Below are positions 43,668 through 55,647 of a stretch of DNA of 64,000 nt, one piece after another (position 1 is the stretch's first letter; each line of letters opens with the position of its first letter). The stretch lies in assembly GCF_900155585.1 (NCBI RefSeq), contig NZ_LT707416.1, positions 124,001-188,000 on the forward strand. The letters are read 5' to 3'. A program made the translations under genes and the position numbers. Source of the DNA: Aedoeadaptatus urinae. GTDB lineage: Bacteria > Bacillota > Clostridia > Tissierellales > Peptoniphilaceae. The notes under the pieces are model-generated. The model saw only the letters and a program-made list of their open reading frames with translations, searched no databases and was not told the DNA's origin.

Positions 43668-44057
43668 CTATAGTTTAGGAACTACCGAATTATTATCTAT
43701 ACCATTTTTTGTAATATCCCATCTTGCAACTTTAATTTTATTTAGCAATTTCCTGCGACCATTGGGAAATGTATTAATATATAAACTCATTATCCTAGAA
43801 AAACTGGTGTCTAAATCAACTTTCTTATTTGTCTTATCTTCTATCTCACATAAAATACTTGTGTAAAATGATTCAGCAAAAACAGATTTTGACTCTGTGC
43901 TTATACCTGCACCACAAAAAAGAACTAAATTGTTTTTCAAAACGGACTCAATAATCTCTTCAGGCATATCAAAATTTTTATTATTTTTACAAATCATACA
44001 TTCACAAGGTTCATACACATTCAAACTTTTTCCTCCTATTCTCTTCATTTCCATCAA
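43668..44057 (-). pseudogene. Truncated SIR2-domain protein (antiphage type)
   Basis: 129 codons. An N-terminal CECMICKN cluster is followed by NNLVLFCGAGISTES, the NAD-binding start of a SIR2 Rossmann fold, and NTFPNGRRKLLNKI, which resembles the opening of SIR2 effectors of defence systems. Those proteins run several hundred residues, with an Asn/Asp (TTNWD-like) and a catalytic His (KIHG-like). Here the similarity stops after about 107 residues and the last 22 codons look unrelated, so the catalytic part is missing. An intact short regulator cannot be excluded. Start of the frame is MMEM, with AGAATAGGAGGAAAA-like sequence nearby making an internal start possible. Confidence 0.6.
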
Positions 44058-44164
44058 TTTTATAAAAATAATAATGATAATTTTTTACTAACTTTCTTCT
44101 ATTTAAGAGTCCTACTCCCACTTTACTTTTTTTAATATTAGTAAAAATATCCCTTCTAAAACAT

Positions 44165-45775
44165 CTATCTATTACCGTTATCTTTTACTATTTTATTAAT
44201 GAAATAATCATCTTCATGAATTTTAATATCTTTGAAAAATGCTCTTTTTTCACCTTTTGAAAGGCCACTACTAATCATCTTTAAAATTTGCCTTTCTTCC
44301 CATTTATCTGCGCGATAATAGTAATCTCTAATTTCAAGCAATTCTCCTCTCGATAGCTTTCCATCTAAAGACTCCAATAATGCTCTTCCAATATAATCTC
44401 CTGAATTTCTCTTCAAATTTCTAAACGAATTTAACAAAATTTCTTTATTTTCAAGTAAATTAGTAGAATATATTCGCACTAAATACACTTGAATATATTC
44501 TGGTACGTCCACATCTGTCATCCATTCTTCAAAATCATTTTGAATTTTAACTAAATCTTCCTTACTAATACCTTCGCATTTTATTACAGCATCAATAAAA
44601 TAAGGTATAAATTGAGGAAACTTTTTTATTATATTAGGAAGTTCCGTCAATCTTCTGTATTCTTCTTTTGCAATTATAGTACGCATAATTGTTGTAATCG
44701 CTTTTTCTTCAATAAGCATGCTATTATTAGCATCATTAATAAGCTCATCCAAGTCATTCTCTTTTAATTTTTCAATTTCTGCGTTAGATAATTTTCTAAA
44801 TTTGCTAGGAATCAGACCTGAATAACCTCTTATTATTTTAGGAAGATTTGGCTGCTTATCATCAACTTCGTCAAAAGTAACATCATTTTGAGCATTATTA
44901 ACATCACTACTAAGATTTTGTTTGTTATAGTTTGAAATATCTTTAACTTTAGTTTTTTGAGTGTTTAAAAACATACCTTCTTTGCTTAATTTTAAAGTTA
45001 ATAAAGCAAGATTACTGTGAGCTTCAAATGCGTTTTTAGCAAAAATCCTATAATCATCCACAAATCGGCAGAAGTCAATTCCTTTTGAAAAAAGATAGTT
45101 ATCTACTTCGATTAAAGCAACCTCTGCAAGTATCCTTGAAGCATTAGAACCAACAGGTAACCCATAAGAATCTCTATTTGCCCAGTACAATAGTAATTCA
45201 TTAATTAAAGATATTATATCCACATCAATCTTTGGATTAGATCTTAGAATAGATTCAATTCTATGAATATTTAATCTATCATAAAAATTTGATATGTCAC
45301 ACTCCACTACAACTTTATTCTTAGTATATTTGCTTTTTTCCAAGGTTCTTTGTCTAAAGGCAGTGTAATGAAATTTGCCATCAAAAAGTTTACCTTTAAA
45401 ACTTCCAAATCTATAAGAAAAGACTCTATTTTTACTCTTGTTTATTCTCATTTTTTCTATCTCATCAGCAATACTAATTACCAATGTCAAATATACAATT
45501 TCATCATAAATGTCAATTAAAGCACATTTCCTATAATCTGACAAACTCTTCTTTGGCACCAATACATGCCCTAATTTATGAACTTTTAGTTCTGAAAATT
45601 TATTTTTTTGAATATAAGAGCAAACCATACTGCATAATTCTTCTCTTACTTCCTCATCTTTTAGATAATCAATTTCAAAAGCTCGATTAAACAATTCTAC
45701 ATCTGTCGGTCCTTCATACAAAATGTTGTCTATAGCTCTAAAACAGGATTTTCGTAATATCGCTTTCTTTAACAT
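44165..45775 (-). CDS. Abi/UG-type reverse transcriptase (antiphage, DRT-like)
   Basis: 536 aa. An RT core occupies about residues 60-290. HVLVPKKSLSDYRKCALID and VFSYRFG (RT0-2 region) come first, then motif A CDISNFYDRL with D160, motif B GLPVGSNASRILAEV (205-219), motif C FVDD (238-241), and motif D LSKEGMFLNTQKTKV. FVDD rather than YADD, and the VPK/SYR pattern, point to the Abi/unknown-group RTs rather than retron or group II RTs. The C-terminal 230 residues are alpha-helical, as in Abi-type enzymes with helical repeats. All polymerase Asp residues are present. ATG behind GAGGAGG. Genes on both sides look defensive. The exact class and any RNA partner are not determined. Confidence 0.85.
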   Translation of the reverse strand: MLKKAILRKSCFRAIDNILYEGPTDVELFNRAFEIDYLKDEEVREELCSMVCSYIQKNKFSELKVHKLGHVLVPKKSLSDYRKCALIDIYDEIVYLTLVISIADEIEKMRINKSKNRVFSYRFGSFKGKLFDGKFHYTAFRQRTLEKSKYTKNKVVVECDISNFYDRLNIHRIESILRSNPKIDVDIISLINELLLYWANRDSYGLPVGSNASRILAEVALIEVDNYLFSKGIDFCRFVDDYRIFAKNAFEAHSNLALLTLKLSKEGMFLNTQKTKVKDISNYNKQNLSSDVNNAQNDVTFDEVDDKQPNLPKIIRGYSGLIPSKFRKLSNAEIEKLKENDLDELINDANNSMLIEEKAITTIMRTIIAKEEYRRLTELPNIIKKFPQFIPYFIDAVIKCEGISKEDLVKIQNDFEEWMTDVDVPEYIQVYLVRIYSTNLLENKEILLNSFRNLKRNSGDYIGRALLESLDGKLSRGELLEIRDYYYRADKWEERQILKMISSGLSKGEKRAFFKDIKIHEDDYFINKIVKDNGNR

Positions 45776-45949
45776 ATACTTCTAAAAAACCTCCTCTATA
45801 ACACCCAACTACTGTCATTCTTTTAAATCCTAATTCACTATAAAATTTTTTAGTCCATAAATATCAAAACTGATAATTCAGGAATCATTCTATTAAAATC
45901 TATATTCCTCATCGACAAATAAAATTCATCTATTTGTTACTTAAAATTA

Positions 45950-46795
45950 TTATTTTTTCCCTTCTAATTTTTTAATACTACTATCACCAAGCTTTTTAAG
46001 TGACATCAATTGTGTTCTAGCAAGTTTTCTAAGTTCTATCATTCTTTCTTTTTGTTCCATTCCTTTGCTAATAAGAACGGCATTGTAGGATTCCATATTT
46101 GCAAGCACCAATAACTCATTTAAGCTTGCATAGTCTCTCATATTACCTTTTAAATTCTGATTTTCTTCACGCCACTCTTTAGCAGTTTTATTAAATAATG
46201 CTACATTTAACATATCCGCTTCACTAGCATACTTGAATGATAATTGTTCACTTGTCAAATCTTTAAGCAAGTATTCTTTAATTGCATCTGTATGGATTTT
46301 ATAGTTAATCTTTGATATTTCTCTGTGCAGATTCCAAGTTAATGATAATTTTGAGTTTTCATCTTCTTTTAGTCTTTTATAATCTTGAATAATATATAGC
46401 TTAAATTCTGGAGAAAGCCAAGATGCAAATTCCATAGCTATATCATAATGAGCATACGTTCCTCCATACCTGCCTGCTTTTGAAACTATACCTATAGCAT
46501 CTGTAGATTCTATCCATTTACTCGGTGTCATCGTAAATCTATTTAAACCAGCTTCATTTCTAAACGTGTCGAATTGCACACGGTTAAAATTTGGATTATT
46601 AAGTGCTTCCCATAATCCTATAAATTCAAGAGTGTTCCTATTTCTCATCCAGTTTTGGATTACAAATCTTGGATCATCTGTGTTTTTATATTTTGCTATA
46701 TCAGTAAGGCTTATATAGTCATTTTTAAAATCTTCAGTATAAACTTGAATTGAAAATCCCTTAGCAGAAATTTGCTCTTTATTTATTTTTGACAA
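45950..46795 (-). CDS. KilA-N domain protein
   Basis: 281 aa. An N-terminal KilA-N DNA-binding module (about residues 15-125) contains YISLTDIAKYKN, VIQNWMRNRNTLEFIGLWE and GRYGGTYAHYDIAMEFASWLSP, here given in parts. The C-terminal half is helical with LSFKYASEADMLNVALFN. KilA-N proteins are typical of phages and mobile elements, and stand-alone versions like this are common in bacterial defence or mobile islands; the function is unknown. Start is TTG with GGAGGG about 6 bp upstream. First gene of the minus-strand block; 174 bp separate it from the reverse transcriptase. Confidence 0.85.
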   Translation of the reverse strand: MSKINKEQISAKGFSIQVYTEDFKNDYISLTDIAKYKNTDDPRFVIQNWMRNRNTLEFIGLWEALNNPNFNRVQFDTFRNEAGLNRFTMTPSKWIESTDAIGIVSKAGRYGGTYAHYDIAMEFASWLSPEFKLYIIQDYKRLKEDENSKLSLTWNLHREISKINYKIHTDAIKEYLLKDLTSEQLSFKYASEADMLNVALFNKTAKEWREENQNLKGNMRDYASLNELLVLANMESYNAVLISKGMEQKERMIELRKLARTQLMSLKKLGDSSIKKLEGKK

Positions 46796-46844
46796 TTTAC
46801 TCCCTCCTTATTCCAGCCTAATCTTTATTACTTATATCATAACA

Positions 46845-46878
46845 AAAAAATGGTCAGAGCACCGTATGCTCCCTGACC
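46845..46878 (-). terminator. Terminator upstream of the KilA-N gene
   Basis: GGTCA plus GAGCA (46852-46861) pairs with TGCTC and TGACC (46867-46878, two-base bulge). On minus it is followed by TTTTTTT (46844-46850). It would insulate the defence block from transcription out of guaA. Confidence 0.65.
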
Positions 46879-47094
46879 TAATCTTAGGTTAAATTGTATA
46901 TCTCAAATCACTAATTTTCAAATGCTATAAGCCACTATTACCCATCTATATATAATTTCTCTATTTTTATTATCCCTATTTTTCCTTTATTTTGCTATAC
47001 AATTGAATTTTCTATCAAAAGTTCTATCACCTTTGTTTCAACCCTATGCAAACCGACAATTTATTGTCGCTTTTAAGTGTATAACCTATCAAAT

Positions 47095-47132
47095 AAAAAA
47101 GACCATAACACTTAAGCTATGATCTAATTTTT
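47095..47132. terminator. Terminator downstream of guaA
   Basis: GACCATAAC (47101-47109) pairs with GCTATGATC (47116-47124) with G-U pairs. A run on one side and T run on the other. Confidence 0.7.
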
Positions 47133-47263
47133 TGTCCAAATGTAAACCACTTGGAACTATTATTCAATTTATTCTTTTTTACTTCCAGTACCATTTGAGT
47201 ACCAGTAGCCATTGTTCATTCTCTTTATAGCTTGTAATTAAGCCATTTTAGAAAATTTTGCTA

Positions 47264-48796
47264 CTATTCCCATTCAATCGTTGCCGGGGGTTTCGATGTA
47301 ATATCATACACTATGCGGTTGATGTGTTCCACTTCGTTGACGACGCGCACGCTGACTTTGTCCAGCACTTCATAAGGGATGCGGGCCCAGTCGGCGGTCA
47401 TGAAGTCGGAGGTGGTGACGGCTCTCAGGGCCAGGGTGTAGTCATAGGTTCTGAAGTCGCCCATGACGCCGACGCTCCTGTTGTTGGTAAGGACGGCGAA
47501 GTATTGGTTGATATCTCGGTTCATGCCGGCTTTGGCGATTTCGTCGCGGAAGATGTAGTCGGCTTCTCTTAAGATGTCGAGTTTTTCTTCGGTGATTTCG
47601 CCCATGACGCGGATGGCGAGGCCGGGTCCCGGGAAGGGTTGGCGCCAGACGAGTTTGGGATCGAGGCCGATGGCTTCGCCCAGCTTTCTGACTTCGTCTT
47701 TAAACAGGTCTCTCAAGGGCTCGATGAGGTCTTTAAAGTCCACGACGGAGGGAAGGCCGCCGACGTTGTGGTGGCTTTTAATGACGGCGGCATCGCCCGC
47801 GCCGCTTTCGATGACGTCGGGGTAGATGGTGCCTTGGGCCAAAAAGTCGACAGAGCCGATTTTTCTGCCTTCGTCTTCGAAGACGCGGATGAATTCTTCG
47901 CCGATGATTTTTCGTTTTTGCTCGGGCTCGGTGACGCCTTCCAGGCGTTTCAGGAAGCGGTCCTTGGCGTCAACGCGGATAAAGTGCATGCCGGTGTCTT
48001 TAAAGGCGGCTTCCACTTCGTCGCCTTCGTCCTTGCGCATAAGGCCGTGATCGACGAAGATGCAGCTCAGGTTTTCGCCGATGGCATCGACGAGGAGCTT
48101 CGCACAGACGGAGGAGTCCACGCCGCCTGAGAGGGCGAGAAGCACTTTTTTGTCGCCGACTTTTTCCTGTATGGTGCGCTTGGCTTCGATAGCGAAGTCG
48201 TCCATGTTCCAGTCGCCCTTGGCGTGACATACTTTTTTCAGGAAGTTGTCGATGATTTCGTGTCCGTGTTCGGTGTGGTTCACCTCGCCGTGGAATTGAA
48301 TGGCGTAGATGTTTTTTTCTTTGTTTTCCATGGCGGCCACGGGGCAGCTGTCGGTGGAAGCCACGGTGCGGAAGCCTTGGGGCAGTTCTTTGACGTAGTC
48401 CACGTGGCTCATCCAGGTGGTTTGTTCCACGTCCAAGCCGTCGAAGAGCTTGGATGCCGGGTCGACCATGGTTTTGGTCTTGCCGAATTCTCTGTGGTCG
48501 GATTTGGTGACGGTGCCGCCCAGGTTTTTGGCGATGAGCTGCATGCCGTAGCAAATGCCTAAAATGGGCAGGCCCATGTCTAAAATTTCCGGATCGATGT
48601 CCGGGCTCTTGGCGTCGTAGACGCTGTTGGGACCGCCGGTAAAGATGAGACCGATGGGCTTTTCTTTTTTAATGGCCTCCGTGGCTTTTTTGTAGGGGAC
48701 CACTTCCGCGTAGACGTTTTTTTCGCGGACGCGCCGTGTGATCAGTTGGTTGTATTGACCACCGAAGTCGATGACCAGTATTTTTTCTCTTTCCAT
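47264..48796 (-). CDS. guaA: GMP synthase (glutamine-hydrolysing)
   Basis: 510 aa, normal full length. It converts XMP, ATP and glutamine to GMP. The N-terminal class I glutamine amidotransferase has nucleophile Cys in LGICYGMQ (about residue 83) and catalytic His in [11 protein letters not shown]. The PP-loop ATPase SGGVDSSV comes next, then the dimerisation domain with [15 protein letters not shown] and the C-terminal [12 protein letters not shown] behind TAGGAGG. An extended -10 lies about 25 bp upstream. The 3' end of guaA is a known insertion site of genomic islands, and the AT-rich defence block lies just beyond it. Confidence 0.97.
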   Translation of the reverse strand: MEREKILVIDFGGQYNQLITRRVREKNVYAEVVPYKKATEAIKKEKPIGLIFTGGPNSVYDAKSPDIDPEILDMGLPILGICYGMQLIAKNLGGTVTKSDHREFGKTKTMVDPASKLFDGLDVEQTTWMSHVDYVKELPQGFRTVASTDSCPVAAMENKEKNIYAIQFHGEVNHTEHGHEIIDNFLKKVCHAKGDWNMDDFAIEAKRTIQEKVGDKKVLLALSGGVDSSVCAKLLVDAIGENLSCIFVDHGLMRKDEGDEVEAAFKDTGMHFIRVDAKDRFLKRLEGVTEPEQKRKIIGEEFIRVFEDEGRKIGSVDFLAQGTIYPDVIESGAGDAAVIKSHHNVGGLPSVVDFKDLIEPLRDLFKDEVRKLGEAIGLDPKLVWRQPFPGPGLAIRVMGEITEEKLDILREADYIFRDEIAKAGMNRDINQYFAVLTNNRSVGVMGDFRTYDYTLALRAVTTSDFMTADWARIPYEVLDKVSVRVVNEVEHINRIVYDITSKPPATIEWE

Positions 48797-48816
48797 GGAA
48801 AACCTCCTATTCGGCT

Positions 48817-48827
48817 TATATTATAGC
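48817..48827 (-). promoter_or_regulatory. Extended -10 of guaA
   Basis: On minus, TGCTATAAT (48820-48828 region) is a TGn-extended -10, about 25 bp before the guaA ATG. No convincing -35 is seen. Confidence 0.5.
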
Positions 48828-48878
48828 ATATTCGGCGTCGGCCTTTTTCTGCCTGCTTTTTTCAATTTTTCGAAATTT

Positions 48879-48906
48879 TTGTGATATACTATGTTTAGTA
48901 TATAAT
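48879..48906 (+). promoter_or_regulatory. Promoter with palindromic operator for the XRE-cupin regulator
   Basis: -35 TTGTGA (48879-48884), 16-bp spacer, -10 TATAAT (48901-48906). The spacer is a perfect inverted repeat, TATACTA (48885-48891), TGTT, TAGTATA (48896-48902), suggesting autorepression. Confidence 0.65.
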
Positions 48907-48930
48907 CGTAATTGGATGAGGGGGTGTTTT

Positions 48931-49479
48931 ATGTCCGGAAAGTTTTCGGGACAAAAAATTCGTACCATGCGCAAGGCGTTGGGCATGAGTATTAAGGATC
49001 TGGCCGAGGCCGCCAATCTGTCCACGGGGCTGATCAGTCAAATCGAGAGGGATTTGGTTTCGCCGTCGGTAAACGCCATGCTGCGCATTGTCGATGCCTT
49101 ACATACGACCATGGGTGAATTTTTCGAGGACGTACCTTCGAAGAAGAAGCCCACGATTCTGCGCTGCGGCGAGCATTTTATGATCGACAGCGACGCCGTC
49201 GACCGCAGGATGCGTCTCTTGTCGCCCGAAAATCGCCGCCACTACGAGGTGGTGGAGATTCGCTTTGAAACGACGGAAAGGAAGGACGTGGTGCCCACTA
49301 CCGACGAAAGCGGAGAGGCCTTCGGCTTTATTTTGGCCGGGCGTCTCACGGTGATGCTGGACGATGTGGCCTATTCCGTGGAATCCGGCGACAGCATTGT
49401 CTTCGACCGCTCGGCGAAGTATGCGTTGCTTAACGAGGGCCGCGAGCCTTGTCTGTCTATTTGGGTCTTTATTCCGTAA
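48931..49479 (+). CDS. XRE-family regulator with C-terminal cupin domain
   Basis: 182 aa. The helix-turn-helix is at about residues 8-62 (MSIKDLAEAANLSTGLISQ, IERDLVSPSVNAMLRI) and the cupin sensor at about 105-180 (FGFILAGRLTVMLDD, GDSIVFDRS). It has the same architecture as the regulator at 31459 but is clearly a different paralogue. ATG at 48931 is chosen, with GAGGGGG 6 bp upstream; an earlier in-frame ATG lies inside that site. A palindrome in its own promoter points to autoregulation. Divergent from guaA, though a role in guaA control is not shown. Confidence 0.85.
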   Translation: MSGKFSGQKIRTMRKALGMSIKDLAEAANLSTGLISQIERDLVSPSVNAMLRIVDALHTTMGEFFEDVPSKKKPTILRCGEHFMIDSDAVDRRMRLLSPENRRHYEVVEIRFETTERKDVVPTTDESGEAFGFILAGRLTVMLDDVAYSVESGDSIVFDRSAKYALLNEGREPCLSIWVFIP

Positions 49480-49490
49480 TTTAGTATTTG

Positions 49491-49521
49491 AAAAAACAGG
49501 GGTCTTTCGATCCCTGTTTTT

Positions 49522-49523
<2 letters not shown>
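49491..49523. terminator. Bidirectional terminator
   Basis: AAAAAACAGGG (49491-49501) and CCCTGTTTTTTT (49512-49523) flank an 8-10 nt loop between convergent genes. Confidence 0.88.
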
Positions 49524-53707
<4,184 letters not shown>

Positions 53708-53724
53708 ATTTCCTCCTAAAATAG

Positions 53725-53755
53725 AAAAAATTGGTTCTCCCGAAAGATAACCAAT
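53725..53755 (-). promoter_or_regulatory. Terminator-like attenuator hairpin in the glnN leader
   Basis: On minus, ATTGGT and TCT pair with AGA and ACCAAT around the hexaloop TTCGGG (53730-53755), followed at once by TTTTTT (53725-53730). It is inside the leader, 17 bp before the glnN ATG, so it can stop transcription before the gene unless an antiterminator acts. Confidence 0.6.
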
Positions 53756-53802
53756 ATAAAAAAACCTATAGAACCCTCGCGGCGCAAGGGGTGTTTTCTT
53801 TT

Positions 53803-53831
53803 ATAATAGTCAATGGAATTTTCAATGTCAA
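53803..53831 (-). promoter_or_regulatory. Promoter of glnN-pyrG-NUDIX
   Basis: Minus strand: perfect -35 TTGACA (53826-53831), 17-bp spacer, -10 TATTAT (53803-53808), about 95 bp before the ATG. Confidence 0.8.
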
Positions 53832-53881
53832 GAACCGGAGGCCCTCGGCCGGCAAAAAAATAAATTTTACCTCTCCTTCAC

Positions 53882-53909
53882 TTGACAAGCGTGCTTATCC
53901 CTGTATAAT
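53882..53909 (+). promoter_or_regulatory. Promoter of the proS T-box transcript
   Basis: -35 TTGACA (53882-53887), 16-bp spacer, -10 TATAAT (53904-53909). The T-box leader begins a few bases later. Confidence 0.88.
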
Positions 53910-53914
53910 GGATG

Positions 53915-54134
53915 TATTCAAAAGACTTTGATGGAGAAAAGTACGCGAGATAAAAATCTCAGGGAGTTGAATCCACCGACTGAAAGATTCGACGATGGCT
54001 GCTTGCGGAATCCCGCTCCGGAGTTGTCCGTAAAACGGACCGCTTGTCCCGTTAAGACATTAAGGATACCTGTTAAGGGTATTGAATTTGGGTGGTACCA
54101 CGGTTTTTCGTCCCTGAGAAACCGTGGTTTTTTT
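53915..54134 (+). promoter_or_regulatory. T-box riboswitch leader of proS
   Basis: The leader has AAAAGTACGCGAG at the Stem I base, then a run of helices (for example GTTGAATC at 53966 with GATTCGAC). The conserved T-box is TTTGGGTGGTACCACGG (about 54086-54103). The terminator CCACGGTTT/AAACCGTGG (54098-54127) with TTTTTTT ends it. The T-box can pair as antiterminator when uncharged tRNA binds. A proline codon (CCC or CCG in AATCCCGCTCC, about 54010-54020) is a candidate specifier; its exact position is not proved. Proline starvation should raise proS expression. Confidence 0.93.
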
Positions 54135-54155
54135 ATTGAATTTAGGAGGCAAAAC

Positions 54156-55592
54156 GTGGCTGAAGAAAAATTTGTAAGAGAGATTACTTCCCGGGACGAG
54201 GATTTCGCCCAATGGTACACCGACGTCGTCTTAAAGGCTGAAATGGCCGACTACGCCCCGGTGAGAGGCTGCATGATCGTGCGCCCCTACGGCTTCGCCG
54301 TGTGGGAACGCATTAAGGAAGAGGCAGACCGTCGCTTTAAGGCCACGGGCCACAAGAACGCCTATTTCCCCATGCTGATTCCGGAGCATTTGCTTCAAAA
54401 GGAAGTGGAACACTTCGACGGCTTCGCCCCGGAAGTCCTGTGGGTGACCCACGGCGGCGACGAAGAGCTGGCGGAACGCTTAATCGTGCGCCCCACCTCG
54501 GAAACCATTATTAACTCCATGTATTCCAAATGGGTGCAAACCTACCGCGACCTGCCGGTTTTAATTAACCAATGGTGCTCCGTCTTCCGCTGGGAAAAGA
54601 CGACCCGCCCCTTCCTGCGCACCGTGGAATTTTTGTGGCAAGAAGGCCACACGGTTCACGAAACCTATGAAGATGCCCAAGAAGAAACCTTGCGCATTCA
54701 CGAAATTTATCGCCAAGTCATCGAAGACGAAATGGCCATTCCCGTTATCTTAGGAAAGAAGAGCGATTCGGAACGCTTCGCCGGCGCCGACGCCACCTAC
54801 ACCTTGGAAGCCATGATGCACGACGGCAAGGCCCTGCAATCGGGTACGAGCCACAACCTGGGCCAAAACTTCGCGAAAATGTTCGACATTCAATTCCAAG
54901 ACAGAGAGGGCAAGCTCGCCACGGCATGGACCACGAGCTGGGGCATTTCGACCCGCCTGATCGGGGGCCTCATTATGGTTCACGGCGACGACCGGGGCAT
55001 GGTTATGCCGCCCCACGTGGCACCGACCCAAGTGGTCATCGTGCCCATCGCCTTGCACAAGGAAGGCGTGAAGGAAAAAGCCCAAGAGCTTTACGAAGGC
55101 TTAAAGGACCGCTTCACCGTGGAATTGGACGACCGGGAACAATACAGCCCGGGCTGGAAGTTCAACCAATGGGAACTGAAGGGCGTGCCCCTGCGCATCG
55201 AAATCGGTCCCAAGGACATTGAAAAGAACCAAGTGGTCTTCGTTCGCCGCGACACCAACGAAAAGACCTTCGTCCCCATGGACAACCTGGCCGACAAGGT
55301 GGACGACATACTGGAAACCATTCAAAAAGACATGTTCGACGCGGCGAAAAAGCGCATGGAAGAAAACACCTTCGTGGTTACGGACTTCGACGAATTTAAA
55401 GAAAAAATGGCCGCCGGCAATGTCTTTATTAAGGGCATGTGGTGCGGCGATGAGGAATGTGAAGCGGAAATTAAAGATGAAACCGCCGCTACCATTCGCT
55501 GCATCCCCTTCGAGGAAGAGCATCTGTCGGATACCTGTGTCCACTGCGGCAAGCCCGCCAAGCATATGGTTTACTACGCCAAGGCTTATTAA
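54156..55592 (+). CDS. proS: Prolyl-tRNA synthetase, type 3 (archaeal/eukaryotic-like)
   Basis: 478 aa class II synthetase charging tRNA-Pro. It is the short form without the editing insertion, with a C-terminal zinc-type domain (GDEECEAEIK ... DTCVHCGKPAKH) and ending in Tyr as usual. Motif 2 is FRWEKTTRPFLRTVEFLWQEGHT in parts (about residues 138-160), with RPTSETI before it, and motif 3 is near GGLIMVHGDDRGMVMPP. Start is GTG at 54156: AGGAGG (54144-54149) precedes it, while the frame upstream runs through the T-box leader and is not coding. Regulated by the T-box. Confidence 0.96.
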   Translation: MAEEKFVREITSRDEDFAQWYTDVVLKAEMADYAPVRGCMIVRPYGFAVWERIKEEADRRFKATGHKNAYFPMLIPEHLLQKEVEHFDGFAPEVLWVTHGGDEELAERLIVRPTSETIINSMYSKWVQTYRDLPVLINQWCSVFRWEKTTRPFLRTVEFLWQEGHTVHETYEDAQEETLRIHEIYRQVIEDEMAIPVILGKKSDSERFAGADATYTLEAMMHDGKALQSGTSHNLGQNFAKMFDIQFQDREGKLATAWTTSWGISTRLIGGLIMVHGDDRGMVMPPHVAPTQVVIVPIALHKEGVKEKAQELYEGLKDRFTVELDDREQYSPGWKFNQWELKGVPLRIEIGPKDIEKNQVVFVRRDTNEKTFVPMDNLADKVDDILETIQKDMFDAAKKRMEENTFVVTDFDEFKEKMAAGNVFIKGMWCGDEECEAEIKDETAATIRCIPFEEEHLSDTCVHCGKPAKHMVYYAKAY

Positions 55593-55601
55593 TGGGCGCG
55601 A

Positions 55602-55632
55602 AAAAGCACTCGGAAAATTTCCGGGTGCTTTT
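55602..55632 (+). terminator. Terminator after proS
   Basis: AAAAGCACTCGG pairs with CCGGGTGCTTTT around a short AT loop. The T-rich side follows; it may also serve the convergent glycosyltransferase gene. Confidence 0.8.
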
Positions 55633-55647
55633 ATTGTGTCAGAAAAA

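Larger units (their letters stand above)
46796..47263. other. Gene-free region between guaA and the defence block
   Basis: About 470 bp, AT-rich, with two terminators (46845-46878 and 47095-47132) and a small palindrome CGACAATTTATTGTCG (about 47054-47069). A 17-codon open tail on minus near 47180-47240 (NNGYWYSNGTGSKKE then stop) may be a gene remnant. No integrase is present. Confidence 0.55.

Noticed and set aside
44165-45775. Retron interpretation of the reverse transcriptase next to an OLD nuclease
   Set aside because: Motif C is FVDD rather than YADD, and I see no msr-msd-like inverted repeats flanking the gene; the helical C-terminus fits Abi/UG enzymes.
53928-54155. N-terminal extension of the prolyl-tRNA synthetase frame
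   Set aside because: The extension is the T-box leader read as codons; the GTG at 54156 has the ribosome site and gives the normal length.
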